Both the position numbers and the translations under genes were made by a program. This document shows, piece after piece, positions 1 through 9,200 of a stretch of DNA of 64,000 bases (its first letter is position 1; every line of letters starts with the position of its first letter). The notes beneath the pieces were generated by a model. It was given only the letters and a program-made list of their open reading frames with translations. It had not been told where the DNA came from and made no database searches. The stretch is from Marinospirillum sp035271045 (GTDB lineage Bacteria > Pseudomonadota > Gammaproteobacteria > Pseudomonadales > Halomonadaceae), in the NCBI RefSeq assembly GCF_035271045.1, contig NZ_DATESC010000017.1, forward strand, positions 1-64,000, in the 5' to 3' direction.

Positions 1-141
1 ACAAGCCTACATCAAGCACATTCTTGACCGCATAGCTGTCGCTGACACATTAGAAAAACTCGAAGCCCTGCTGCCATGGAATGTAGAGCTGGATTAAGCT
101 AAGTAGCCGTTCTGCAAGGGTGCTGATTTAGGGGCGCTTAC
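1..141 (+). mobile_element. Right end of an IS66-family insertion sequence
   Basis: Read from position 141 leftwards on the minus strand the element begins GTAAGCGCCCC. IS66-family terminal inverted repeats characteristically start with GTAA followed by a G/C-rich stretch. The tail of the transposase lies just inside. IS66 elements make 8-bp target duplications, so 142-149 (cgttctca) would be one copy. The other copy is outside the window and was not checked. Confidence 0.7.
2..97 (+). pseudogene. 3' end of an IS66-family transposase gene (partial at window edge)
   Basis: The first 31 codons, ending at a TAA, encode the C-terminal tail typical of IS66 TnpC transposases: a helix, then the short motif LLPWNVEL just before the stop. 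The rest of the gene lies left of the window, so whether the transposase is intact cannot be judged. An IS66-type terminal inverted repeat follows about 45 bases downstream, which fits the normal spacing between tnpC and the right end of such elements. Confidence 0.75.
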
Positions 142-406
142 CGTTCTCACCCTCTGTCAAGTGATATATAGCATGACCACCAAAAATAGAAACATATTCG
201 TTTATAGTTATTTCATGACTCTCTAATAGTTTAGCGGCATAAGAGCGTAAATCTTTTTTAGTATCCAATGGCCTCGGACTATCAATTGCTTTATTAAAAA
301 AATAAAGTTGATCTATAATTGGATAAAATTCAATTTCAAACCAGCTATTAAACTCAGGAATAATGCAGTTTTTCTTCATCTTAATATCTTTCCTAGATTC
401 AGTCAT
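128..406 (-). pseudogene. Unknown small gene cut at its 3' end by the IS66 element
   Basis: The frame starts at an ATG at 406 and codes for about 88 native residues. It then crosses the IS66 end at 141 and stops at 128, so the last four residues (about GKRP) come from the insertion sequence. The native part is acidic-aromatic and soluble-looking, with no motif I recognise. Base composition is AT-rich like the next two genes. I cannot name a family. The original protein was probably longer, so function is doubtful. Confidence 0.5.
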
Positions 407-454
407 GTAATAAAATTATATATAAAACTATAAAACTATAAAACAGCTTGGGTG

Positions 455-1276
455 TTAATTAAAAAAATCTACAGACACACCTATACGTTGTCGTTTTTCA
501 AAATAGCTAATTTCCCTCAAACCTGATTTTTTTAACGTATGCACAACCTCCTGAATCCCTGCTCCAACATCTACGGGGTCATGCGCATCAGAACCAATAG
601 TGAAATTAATATCATGCGCAAGAAGCTTTGGTATAAGTATTTTTGACGGGTAACTCCAACAATTGTATTTTTTTTCATTATTTTTTAAATTAAGCATGCT
701 CTTACGTAGCCCTGAAGTATTCAGTTCATAAGAGATATTATACGTATTAAACAATGGCAAGATCGGAGTTATATATTCTAAAAATATATATTCTGGCACA
801 GCACGCAGTAATGAATCAACATGGCCTACAGCATCAAAAATACCACACTCAATAAGTTCTATTAAAATATTGAAATAAGAGTCTAGAGCATAAATATTTC
901 CAAGCTGTTCTAGGTCCCATACTTTTACGCTATTTTCATTTGGCATCGAAATATAATGTATTGATCCAATCACAAAATCTAAATCATATCTAGAAATTAG
1001 ATTTTTATTAAAACCATATGAGCCCGGAACATAATCTAGCTCAAGCCCTGCTAGTATTTTAATTTCACCGACATAGTTATTTTTAGCTTGCTCAATATCT
1101 AGAAAATATTGATCCATTTCATTATCTAAAAGACGATTGTTGTTATCTATATAAAAAGGGCCATGATCTGTTATAGTTATAATTTTTATTCCTTTAGCAA
1201 TTGCAGATTGCACAACCTCATCTACACTCCCAACTGCATGCTTTGAATAAAATGTATGTAAGTGCGAATCAATCAT
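455..1276 (-). CDS. PHP-domain metal-dependent phosphoesterase (HisJ-like)
   Basis: A 273-residue single-domain protein with the full PHP motif set: HLH near residues 5-7, a conserved His at 13, TDHGP around 37-41, a glutamate in GLELDY, GSIHY near 105-109 and GSDAHDPVDVG near the C-terminus. These residues bind a metal cluster that hydrolyses phosphomonoesters. The closest named relatives are the HisJ-type histidinol-phosphate phosphatases. The gene overlaps the upstream radical SAM gene by 8 bases, so the two are almost certainly cotranscribed and probably act in one pathway. No other histidine genes are nearby, so a histidinol-phosphatase role is not assumed. The region is markedly more AT-rich than the housekeeping part of the window, which suggests transfer. 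Confidence 0.8.
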   Translation of the reverse strand: MIDSHLHTFYSKHAVGSVDEVVQSAIAKGIKIITITDHGPFYIDNNNRLLDNEMDQYFLDIEQAKNNYVGEIKILAGLELDYVPGSYGFNKNLISRYDLDFVIGSIHYISMPNENSVKVWDLEQLGNIYALDSYFNILIELIECGIFDAVGHVDSLLRAVPEYIFLEYITPILPLFNTYNISYELNTSGLRKSMLNLKNNEKKYNCWSYPSKILIPKLLAHDINFTIGSDAHDPVDVGAGIQEVVHTLKKSGLREISYFEKRQRIGVSVDFFN

Positions 1277-2300
1277 AAAAAACCAAATTTTCTAATAAGC
1301 CATCGTGATGTGCCATTTCTTTTATTAGCCAATAAGGATTATTAACTTTTTTAATTAATTGTGGAACACGCAGATCACCTGATATTTTGTTTATTAACTC
1401 TGTAAAAGGTTTCGTGTAAAGCAATTTAAAAAGCGGTGTTTCTTTCACATAGAGCTCAAGATTTTTCCAGCAAATAGAATCAAAATGAATATTACCTAAA
1501 CGCTCACACTCAAGGCCATATAAAAAAACATCACCATTAGGTTTTATTGTTAAATCTAAACCATTGCTTTCTGGATGTTTATTTAAACTTCCTAAAGTAA
1601 ACCTTTTACCAACTTTAATTTCAATAGCTGCTATATAATCCTGAAGATCTAAAAATTCACCTGCAGTTTCTACTGCTGGGTAAACTAAATTTTTATAATC
1701 AATACCAAAAGCACTACCATTGACTACTAAAGAATCCTCTAGAATGCTTTCGTACTTAAGATCTCCATCTAAATTCCACTTTTTCAATTCGTCTATTAAG
1801 TATTTCCGAGTAAACTCACGGTCAGAATCAATCGAGCGAAATGAAAAAGACAACTTAGCAGGTTGCCGATCAAAAAAATAATTAACAGTAAAACCATGTG
1901 GTCTATGCTTTATCTTTTCAATATGGTGATGGTCAGTACTAAGTCTTATATTGCAGGTATCACCATTTAATTCAGTCAGCGCATTAGTTTCATTATAAAA
2001 ATTTTCAAGTTTATCATGTGGATAGAACCCGCTTGTTATAAACTCAAATGCTTTACCACCCTTAGAAAGCTTAAGAATTTCATGAAAAACATGATAATTA
2101 TTAAGGGGCTCCCCTTCTCCACTCACAGAAATACGCTTTACACCTGGCGAGTTAATAAGAGCAGCTAAGTTTTTCTTAGCTTTTACAGACAACTCCATAT
2201 TAATTCCAGAACTATGCTTATCAGAGTACATACAGAAATCACATCCAATTCCGCATATCTGCGTGATATCTATATACAAAAGATGTCCATATAGCTTCAT
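1269..2300 (-). CDS. Radical SAM enzyme of unknown substrate
   Basis: A 343-residue protein with an N-terminal CX3CX2C iron-sulphur motif (Cys16, Cys20, Cys23) and the GEGEP-type SAM-binding motif near residues 60-65, both diagnostic of radical SAM enzymes. The C-terminal half lacks an obvious SPASM or twitch cysteine cluster and I do not recognise its specificity. It overlaps the downstream PHP phosphoesterase gene by 8 bases and is probably the first gene of this two- or three-gene unit. Radical SAM plus PHP pairs can act on phosphorylated or modified small molecules, but that is inference. Low GC sets it apart from the genes to the right. Confidence 0.75.
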   Translation of the reverse strand: MKLYGHLLYIDITQICGIGCDFCMYSDKHSSGINMELSVKAKKNLAALINSPGVKRISVSGEGEPLNNYHVFHEILKLSKGGKAFEFITSGFYPHDKLENFYNETNALTELNGDTCNIRLSTDHHHIEKIKHRPHGFTVNYFFDRQPAKLSFSFRSIDSDREFTRKYLIDELKKWNLDGDLKYESILEDSLVVNGSAFGIDYKNLVYPAVETAGEFLDLQDYIAAIEIKVGKRFTLGSLNKHPESNGLDLTIKPNGDVFLYGLECERLGNIHFDSICWKNLELYVKETPLFKLLYTKPFTELINKISGDLRVPQLIKKVNNPYWLIKEMAHHDGLLENLVFYD

Positions 2301-2619
2301 ATTTTACAACCCAAAAATACTTATATGAATAAGTGAAATTAATTTAAAATATTTAAAAAGGCTAGAATATTACACCTGCTAGCTCTAACAAAAACGCATA
2401 AGGTCTTGATTTTAAATATTAGCTTGTAGCTAGTTTCGGATAGAACATGTTTTACATTACAGTAAACTTTGAAATTTTCCGTACAATCTCTGTCAAGTTG
2501 GTTGTATTAATACAGGTCTCGTTATTACGTTTACTTCCTCGAGGATTAGGAATGACTTTTATTTGTTAAGAATTATCCAAAATAATCAGCCTAAACAACC
2601 ATAAGATAATACAGTGTTT
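2301..2619. other. AT-rich intergenic stretch, no gene seen
   Basis: About 320 bases between the end of the large minus-strand operon and the radical SAM gene. No open frame of note. On the minus strand a TTGACA lies around 2490 but no convincing -10 follows at the right distance. The stretch should contain the terminator of the large operon and the promoter of the radical SAM gene, but I cannot place either with confidence. Confidence 0.4.
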
Positions 2620-3285
2620 TTAATTAAGGAGCTTTTCAATTGTTTCATTGCCTAACACTTCACCTAGCCTACTATCAATCAAATCATAGATTTTACGCTG
2701 CAAGTCTGAAGGTAACTCTCCATTTAAGAAGCCATCTATATCTGGCTTGACCTGCTCTTGTTCAAAAACGTCGAGCATAGGTTTTATTTGTTCAGGCCCT
2801 ATACCTACATCAGTACTTGCGAGCCAAAAAGTTTCAGGAATATCAATTTCGAACTTTTCTTTAATACCAGCAATAGTTACAGCACTGCCAATGCAAGCAT
2901 ATTTCAACTTATCTTCACCAGAAAGCTTATCTAGCTTATCTAGGTCTTCTTTACCTAGCTCAATTTCCTCACGTAAATGATCAATATAAGCTTGATTACT
3001 ATCAAACTGTTCTGAATGCACACCTTCATCGACCGCTCGCTCGGCACGCATACCTAGCTCATACATATCACACTCACTCTGTTCTGGAGAGAACAACCCA
3101 ACCCCCTTACCTACAGCTAAAGCAATATCAAATATTTTCTCGACCATAGGTAAGCCCCGATTAATAGCATCGAGCAAAATACCGCCCGTAGATAATACTG
3201 CACCGCCCATTGCCGAGAAAGCCGTAGTTAGCATTCCTCCGATTGCACTTAATCCCCCCAGAATAACGCCACCTAAACCAAGCAT
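2620..3285 (-). CDS. Unknown protein with glycine-rich hydrophobic N-terminus; last gene of the large operon
   Basis: A 221-residue protein. Residues 1-65 are rich in Gly, Ala, Leu and Ile with recurring GG pairs and could form one or two membrane-associated or amphipathic helices. Residues 66-221 are acidic and helical (many Glu/Asp/Lys) and look soluble. No catalytic motif is visible. The start ATG overlaps the stop codon of the HerA-like gene by one base (TAATG), so translational coupling is likely and the protein probably belongs to the same complex. It might be a membrane-acting or pore-like component, as glycine-zipper proteins sometimes are in defence systems, but no function is assigned. 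Confidence 0.6.
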   Translation of the reverse strand: MLGLGGVILGGLSAIGGMLTTAFSAMGGAVLSTGGILLDAINRGLPMVEKIFDIALAVGKGVGLFSPEQSECDMYELGMRAERAVDEGVHSEQFDSNQAYIDHLREEIELGKEDLDKLDKLSGEDKLKYACIGSAVTIAGIKEKFEIDIPETFWLASTDVGIGPEQIKPMLDVFEQEQVKPDIDGFLNGELPSDLQRKIYDLIDSRLGEVLGNETIEKLLN

Positions 3286-6263
3286 TAGTACTTTCTCCTA
3301 TTAATAGTATCAAGATTTTCTTTACGAACAAATTTAGCACTTTTCTCAAAAAATAGAGGATAGCAAGCTTGCAATCTGTCTCGCCACCTATTCATCGGCT
3401 CTTCTTGAGTAGGAATATATAAATAATTAAGAAGGTGCTCAATTACCCTTGATGTAGAGCCTAGATGTTCAGTGGATTGTTCTAATAGTGAGGCTAAATC
3501 CTCACGATTTGTCTCATTCCGATCACCTATATATTTCGTATAAACACTTAACAACTTGGTATCAGCACTAAATGAAAGTCGATCACACCATTCATCTACA
3601 GACGTTGTTGGCCGTTGGGCTTGTAGTGGTAATAGCTGAAGGTTTCCTGGTAACTGATAAAACTTCCAAGCACGCTTGCGCAGCTCTGGCTCAATAACAT
3701 TAAGTGGAATATCTGCTTGTGTCGCTGAGCTTGCTTCAATCTGAATAAGCACCGAGCTTTGCCAACCCTGACCAAACACTACTGCTTGGCCAATACCCAA
3801 CTTGGATAAATGCTGCTGTTCAGACTCTAATGAAATAGTATTACCTACTGCGGCTTTGTCATCTTCAGCAAATAATTTATGAATAATCTTAGTATTTGTA
3901 TTCTTTAATACTTCAGGGGTTAACTTATTTGGTATCTGATCAACAATTATTATTCCCTCACCATACTTACGTACTTCAGCCAACATATCAGCAAACATTT
4001 CAATTGCTTGTCTTTTATTACTACTAGTTGATGGATCAGCCCTAGTTAAAAGGTGATGTGCTTCTTCAATAAGTGTTAGATGACGAAAATCAGGATTCTT
4101 ACGATGTTCATTCTTTAGTGCTTGAATAACATTGGTCATAATAAAAGCAATCAATAGTGATTTCTCAGCACCATTACGAATTTCTTCAAGCTCTATCACG
4201 ACATGGCGCTTAATTAATTCACTAAAATCTATTGAGCGTAGCGTATTAAATATTTGGCCTTTGGCCCCGACTAAAAGCCCCTGTAGACGCGCCTTTACTG
4301 AACCTATGTAATCTTTTTGTAAACGCTCATCAAATCCCTGCTCTTTTACTATATCTTCAGTGGTTTTAAGTAAATCTTGTAATATTGGAAAGGGGTAACA
4401 TCCTGCTGCAAATGGATCTTTATACAAAGAATGCTTTGAGGTATTTAAATCCCAGCCCATATTTTTATAACAACGATAAAGTGCCGCTTCAAGTACCTGT
4501 GGAATTGCTGCCTCCATATCAAATGAAGCAGAAAAGCTCGCCTTAATAATATCTACCCGACTTGAAATAGTCTCTCCTGGCATCATCTCCAATGGATTCA
4601 ATCTTAGTGGTGCTAGATCATCACGCCCCGGAGTTAATACCAGCAAGTCATCGTATTCATTAAGCAGCATTCGATATTCGGTTTTTACTGGTTCAATGAC
4701 CAAAAAAGGAAGCATACTTTCGCGTAAAAGGTGATGGCAGGTTGTTGTTTTTCCACTCCCTGTAACACCGGCGACAAATACGTGCTTGTTAAGATCCAAA
4801 CGATTAAGACTTACCTTTTTATGCTCTAATATGCGGCCATCTTGTACCAAACTACCGAGTGACAAACTATTAATGACAGGTACGCTTGGTGGATTTAATC
4901 CAAATGACACCTGTTCTTTGAGCTCTAAGCCAACCACCTCCTGTTGGGGTAAACCAGCAACTAGGCTTAACTCCTTTGGCGTAACATAAGCCCCCATCAT
5001 CACCTTACCGTCAAGACTAACCCGTGACTTAAGGCTATCGAATATATTTAATGCTTGATCATTACTAGCTTGTCTTGGGATAACAGGAATCTGCAGGTTT
5101 TTAATACTACCTACCCACTCTGGTGATGATGTAATATTTAGCATTTGTAATGGATACTGATTACCCATATTACCGCTAAATATTGAACGGCTTACATCGC
5201 CTAGCCTCAATAGCGTGTGTTGGCTATTTGCTAGTAGCGCAATATTACATATAAATCCACCACGGCTTCGTCCATAGTCAACTCGTGGCAACAAGACTTC
5301 ATCTATGTAACTAAGCCACTGCTGCGCCTGACGATTGTGCCGTTCCGCAGAGATATTTAGGGTTTTACCTCGGTTTATTGATGCCCCCGCGTTCGTTCCT
5401 TCACTGGTAGAGTCATTAGTACCCGATGACTCGCCTTCTGTCGTTGAGTCTGCGCTAGCTTTAGAACCTGTTTCTGAGCTGTCGGAGCGAGTAGCTGTCT
5501 TGGTTGTACTTTTACTCTCGTCATGAGAAGAGCCAGTATTCTTCGAAAAACTGGTACTCGTGCTTTCACCTTTATTACTGCCCCAAGATGCAGAGCTTCC
5601 AGTGGTATGTCCTTGTTGAAAAGAGACACGTGCAAGGGGCGCAAGCAATTCGTAACCTCTATGCAGCCATTGCTCTAGGGTCACAGCATCTTGTGACGCG
5701 AGGCAGGATGCTGTGATGGCTAAACAAAACTCACCACCAGCCATTGCATCGACCAACCGATCTACGCCTTGGAAAAATGCATTTTCTCCCTGTGCTTGCT
5801 CTCCCACTGTGCCTTGTAATACCGCAACATGGCGGTAGCTTTGTAGTTGCTTAATAAGCTTGGCACCAGTATCTGCTGGCTGACTTACATTGCTACCCCT
5901 AAAGTTTCCTTCAAAGCTAGGCTTAAGTATGTTTTTTGATATATCTGCAATAGAAATACCCGGTTTAGGATATAAGTGATTACGCGCTATCCCCAAATAT
6001 AGACCAACACCATTAGAGTCTCCCATTAACAAGTAAACAATACTAGCACCTGGATAGCGGATACTGCTGTAGACATTTTCTAGTGCTTCGCGGCGTGGCG
6101 CATCCGATAAATGGGTTAAGCTAGTAATCTGAAACAAGTGGTAATCTCCAGCCTCTAATACACCAGAAGGCAATAGTCGGTCACCTATGCTTATTTGATC
6201 AGCAGGACGATCTAAGGCGTTCATTAATTTATCAAGCGATTTAATCTCTACAAGGTTGCTCAT
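3285..6263 (-). CDS. HerA/FtsK-type ATPase (DUF87-like) with Ser/Thr-rich insert
   Basis: About 992 residues. A classic Walker A (GVTGSGKTTT, about residues 497-506) and a Walker B ending in EEAHH (about 730) match HerA-like DNA translocases, which form hexamers and pump DNA or partner with nucleases. Between about residues 219 and 303 is a low-complexity segment dominated by Ser, Thr, Gly, Asp and Lys that breaks an otherwise ordered protein. It is a plausible disordered linker or phosphorylation target, given the kinase encoded in the same operon. The first in-frame start is a GTG at 6272. The ATG at 6263 is preferred but the difference is three residues. It lies 36 bases downstream of the 1245-residue gene and overlaps the next gene by one base. 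Confidence 0.8.
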   Translation of the reverse strand: MSNLVEIKSLDKLMNALDRPADQISIGDRLLPSGVLEAGDYHLFQITSLTHLSDAPRREALENVYSSIRYPGASIVYLLMGDSNGVGLYLGIARNHLYPKPGISIADISKNILKPSFEGNFRGSNVSQPADTGAKLIKQLQSYRHVAVLQGTVGEQAQGENAFFQGVDRLVDAMAGGEFCLAITASCLASQDAVTLEQWLHRGYELLAPLARVSFQQGHTTGSSASWGSNKGESTSTSFSKNTGSSHDESKSTTKTATRSDSSETGSKASADSTTEGESSGTNDSTSEGTNAGASINRGKTLNISAERHNRQAQQWLSYIDEVLLPRVDYGRSRGGFICNIALLANSQHTLLRLGDVSRSIFSGNMGNQYPLQMLNITSSPEWVGSIKNLQIPVIPRQASNDQALNIFDSLKSRVSLDGKVMMGAYVTPKELSLVAGLPQQEVVGLELKEQVSFGLNPPSVPVINSLSLGSLVQDGRILEHKKVSLNRLDLNKHVFVAGVTGSGKTTTCHHLLRESMLPFLVIEPVKTEYRMLLNEYDDLLVLTPGRDDLAPLRLNPLEMMPGETISSRVDIIKASFSASFDMEAAIPQVLEAALYRCYKNMGWDLNTSKHSLYKDPFAAGCYPFPILQDLLKTTEDIVKEQGFDERLQKDYIGSVKARLQGLLVGAKGQIFNTLRSIDFSELIKRHVVIELEEIRNGAEKSLLIAFIMTNVIQALKNEHRKNPDFRHLTLIEEAHHLLTRADPSTSSNKRQAIEMFADMLAEVRKYGEGIIIVDQIPNKLTPEVLKNTNTKIIHKLFAEDDKAAVGNTISLESEQQHLSKLGIGQAVVFGQGWQSSVLIQIEASSATQADIPLNVIEPELRKRAWKFYQLPGNLQLLPLQAQRPTTSVDEWCDRLSFSADTKLLSVYTKYIGDRNETNREDLASLLEQSTEHLGSTSRVIEHLLNYLYIPTQEEPMNRWRDRLQACYPLFFEKSAKFVRKENLDTINRRKY

Positions 6264-6299
6264 ATCTCTCACTTAAAATAATGCCTGTTATGACCCAAA

Positions 6300-9200
6300 T
6301 TATGTATTAACCAACTCGGTAATGGTTATTTGATCAGCACCATCTTCTCCTGAAAGGTAAAGCTTTAATGCATACAGTAAATCTGGTGTACGATAGTAAG
6401 AATCAGGTTTATTAACGGACAACTTAACTCGCGCATTCACCTTAGGATTTTGAAGCTGATAAGCTAACGCCTCACCTTGTTCACCCGTAATTTTCTCAAC
6501 AGTACTAAGTAGCTGGTTAGTTAAGCTGCTACCGTAAGCAAACAATGAGCTTATTTCTGATTTTGAGCTTTCTCGTGTACGCAATAACGCAAGCATGAGT
6601 TCCAAATGCAGAATAAATGAGTTCCATTTGTAATGCTTATCTTGCTTCTTAAGCTGGCCAATAGCTTCAAGTAGATACTCGTTTAGCCTTTGAGTCAGCG
6701 TTGTCACTTGTTCTGCAGTTAATTTATGGATAACTGTTTTATCTCGCCACATAGCAACCGATATAATCTCCAAAGTTGCTGCTCGAGTACCACCACTGTC
6801 ATCAACTGGCTCAAGTATTTGGGTGAGCAACTGTTGTTGCCATGGCTGGCTTACATCACCCAAAGCGTACTTAAACCAGTTACTCTCATCCCGCAGATTT
6901 TTATCGGTTGCCATTTCTAGAAGATTATCTGCTGCAGATGCAGGCATCAGTTTGTGGTTGTAGCTTAGAAACTGCACAAGCTCTCTTTGGAGATTTTTAT
7001 CGATACCTTCAATTGCTAATAACTCTTCTGTTTGCGCGATTGCCTTTTTTCCGTTTACTGCAAAACTTTCTGGTATATCTTCATCTACAAAGCTGCGAGC
7101 TTGATCACTAAAAATAAGCATAGGAAAGCGCCATTTCTTAGATAAGCTTTTAAGCTCGTACTCTGTTAGCTCTCCCATAGGCGCTACATTCGATAATGAA
7201 AACCTATTTTCCTCTTTAATAAATATGTCACCTGAAAAGTAATTTTCAGTTTTAATATCTATATTTTTAAACTGACTTTTATGTACAAAAACACTATTGT
7301 AATCAGGATGCAATTCATAGAATCCAAAATCTTTATTTTCAATCCACTTAATATCTTGGTAAGAAAAACTAAAACGCTTTTCATTTTTACCATACAACAT
7401 AAAATCATAAATCTCATTCAGCTGCTTTAGATTACTCTCAATCCATTCAATAACATCAGTAGGGCTTTCATTGCCTACATATTCATAAAGTTTCTCGAAT
7501 ATTAAACGTTCAGGAAAAGCAGGAATTGCAACCACTCGATTAGTAGTATCATCCTGTTTTTTACCCCATTGAGCATCAATATAATTAAACGGTTTATTAT
7601 CAGTATTTACTGGGATAAAACGTAATTTATATGGTTTTTCATCACCATAGGTATAGGTAAGCTTTAAGTTGCAGCTACAATCCGTATTAAGTGGTTTTCT
7701 TAACGATAACAACAGTGAAAATTCCTGCCGATGACTCTCAGTTCCCTGATAGACAGTAAAGCGCAATTCTTCTTTACCACTTGGAAGAGTGAATGGAGTG
7801 CTGATTGGAATCTCAACTGCAACACCACGCTCAGGTTTAACTGAGGTACGCTTATCAACAAAGTAGAATTCTTGCTCGATGCCTTCTATTGGTAACCGTG
7901 TCATTAACTGGGGTAAGTGGTCTTTCCAAAAAACCTTATGAGGCTGCTCATACTGTTTTTGTAGCAGCTGCTGCGAGCCCAACAGTGGATCGCTAGCTAA
8001 CCACTGTTGGGGTTTAACACCCTTTTGCTGCTTGATTGCTACAGATACAGAAATAAAGTAAGTTTTTTCAATTTTCTTCTGTAATTTTTGTGCTTCTTTA
8101 AATAATACATCACTAATGTCGATGTTCGACACCTTTAAACCTGCAGGAACACGATACCAATGATCACCATCCTGCAGTATCATTTTGGCTTTGTTTGATA
8201 CGATTTCACGGTAGCTATATAGCTCGATAAAACGCACTGCTATATGACTAGGTAATCCTGACTTAACTAACGCATCCTGCAACAGCTGCCGCTCCCCCTT
8301 TTGAGAAAGCTTAATTGATGGATGTCTTTCAAGGTACTCTTCCCCTGCATTCTCTCCCCAGCAATAATAAACCGGTGTAGCATAAATGCCGTCGCAATCA
8401 GAGCTAAGAACCATAATTAAGTCATTAAGCTTAAATAGGTTGTTAGCTGTTGCAGCATAAGCGGCTGCAATACTTTTTGGTAGTGGCGCTGCATTATTAA
8501 AGTTACGACTCATTTCACGACGCAGATCACTGGTCTCAAACTCACTGTGATGATCACTAACCAGGTAGTGCATCTGCTGGTCTGCTCGAAATTGCTTCGC
8601 TAATTGGTCTGAAAAAACACCTAGCTGCTGGGTTTTACTGTCGCCATTTACTTTAGTTAACTCTTTAGCACTAAACACTTTTGCATCAGCTAGTAATGCT
8701 TGGCTTTGGCTAGAATCTAATCCAGCTTCATCAAGTAATAGCGGTTCTATCCAATACTCATCAGAATCAGTTCCAAGTTTTAACTTGCAACTAGCACCAT
8801 CAAACATCAGGGATGCAAAGTTATCAGACACCTTAGTCGCTGGTTTTAACAAGTGCCTAGACTTCCTCTCACCAGGAAGAAGTTCGTCAATAATCCGTGC
8901 AGCCAAACTAGAAAAATCTGCAGGCATAGCAGGCACAGGTTGTTTATCATGATTATGGCTTGAAATTGAAGAGCTGACTTTTACATTTATTACACCATTA
9001 TGATGCTGGAAGTTAAGCTCCCAACAATGCGACTGCCCTGACTGAACTCGCCTTTGGATTTTAATTTGCCCTTCGGCAGATAGTGACAAGAACAACTCAG
9101 CCTGCGGGCTAATAACTGGCTCATTATTAGCTTTAACTTCATCCCCACCAAGATCTATAGCCAAAACCTCGACTGGAGCTAGCTTTTCAGTTAGCTCAAG

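Noticed and set aside
2480..2500. TTGACA-like -35 box upstream of the radical SAM gene
   Set aside because: No acceptable -10 sequence is found at 15-19 bases, so it is not listed as a promoter.
3161..3349. Minus-strand frame of 62 codons at the HerA/221-residue junction
   Set aside because: It overlaps the ends of two real genes in another frame and has no start context.
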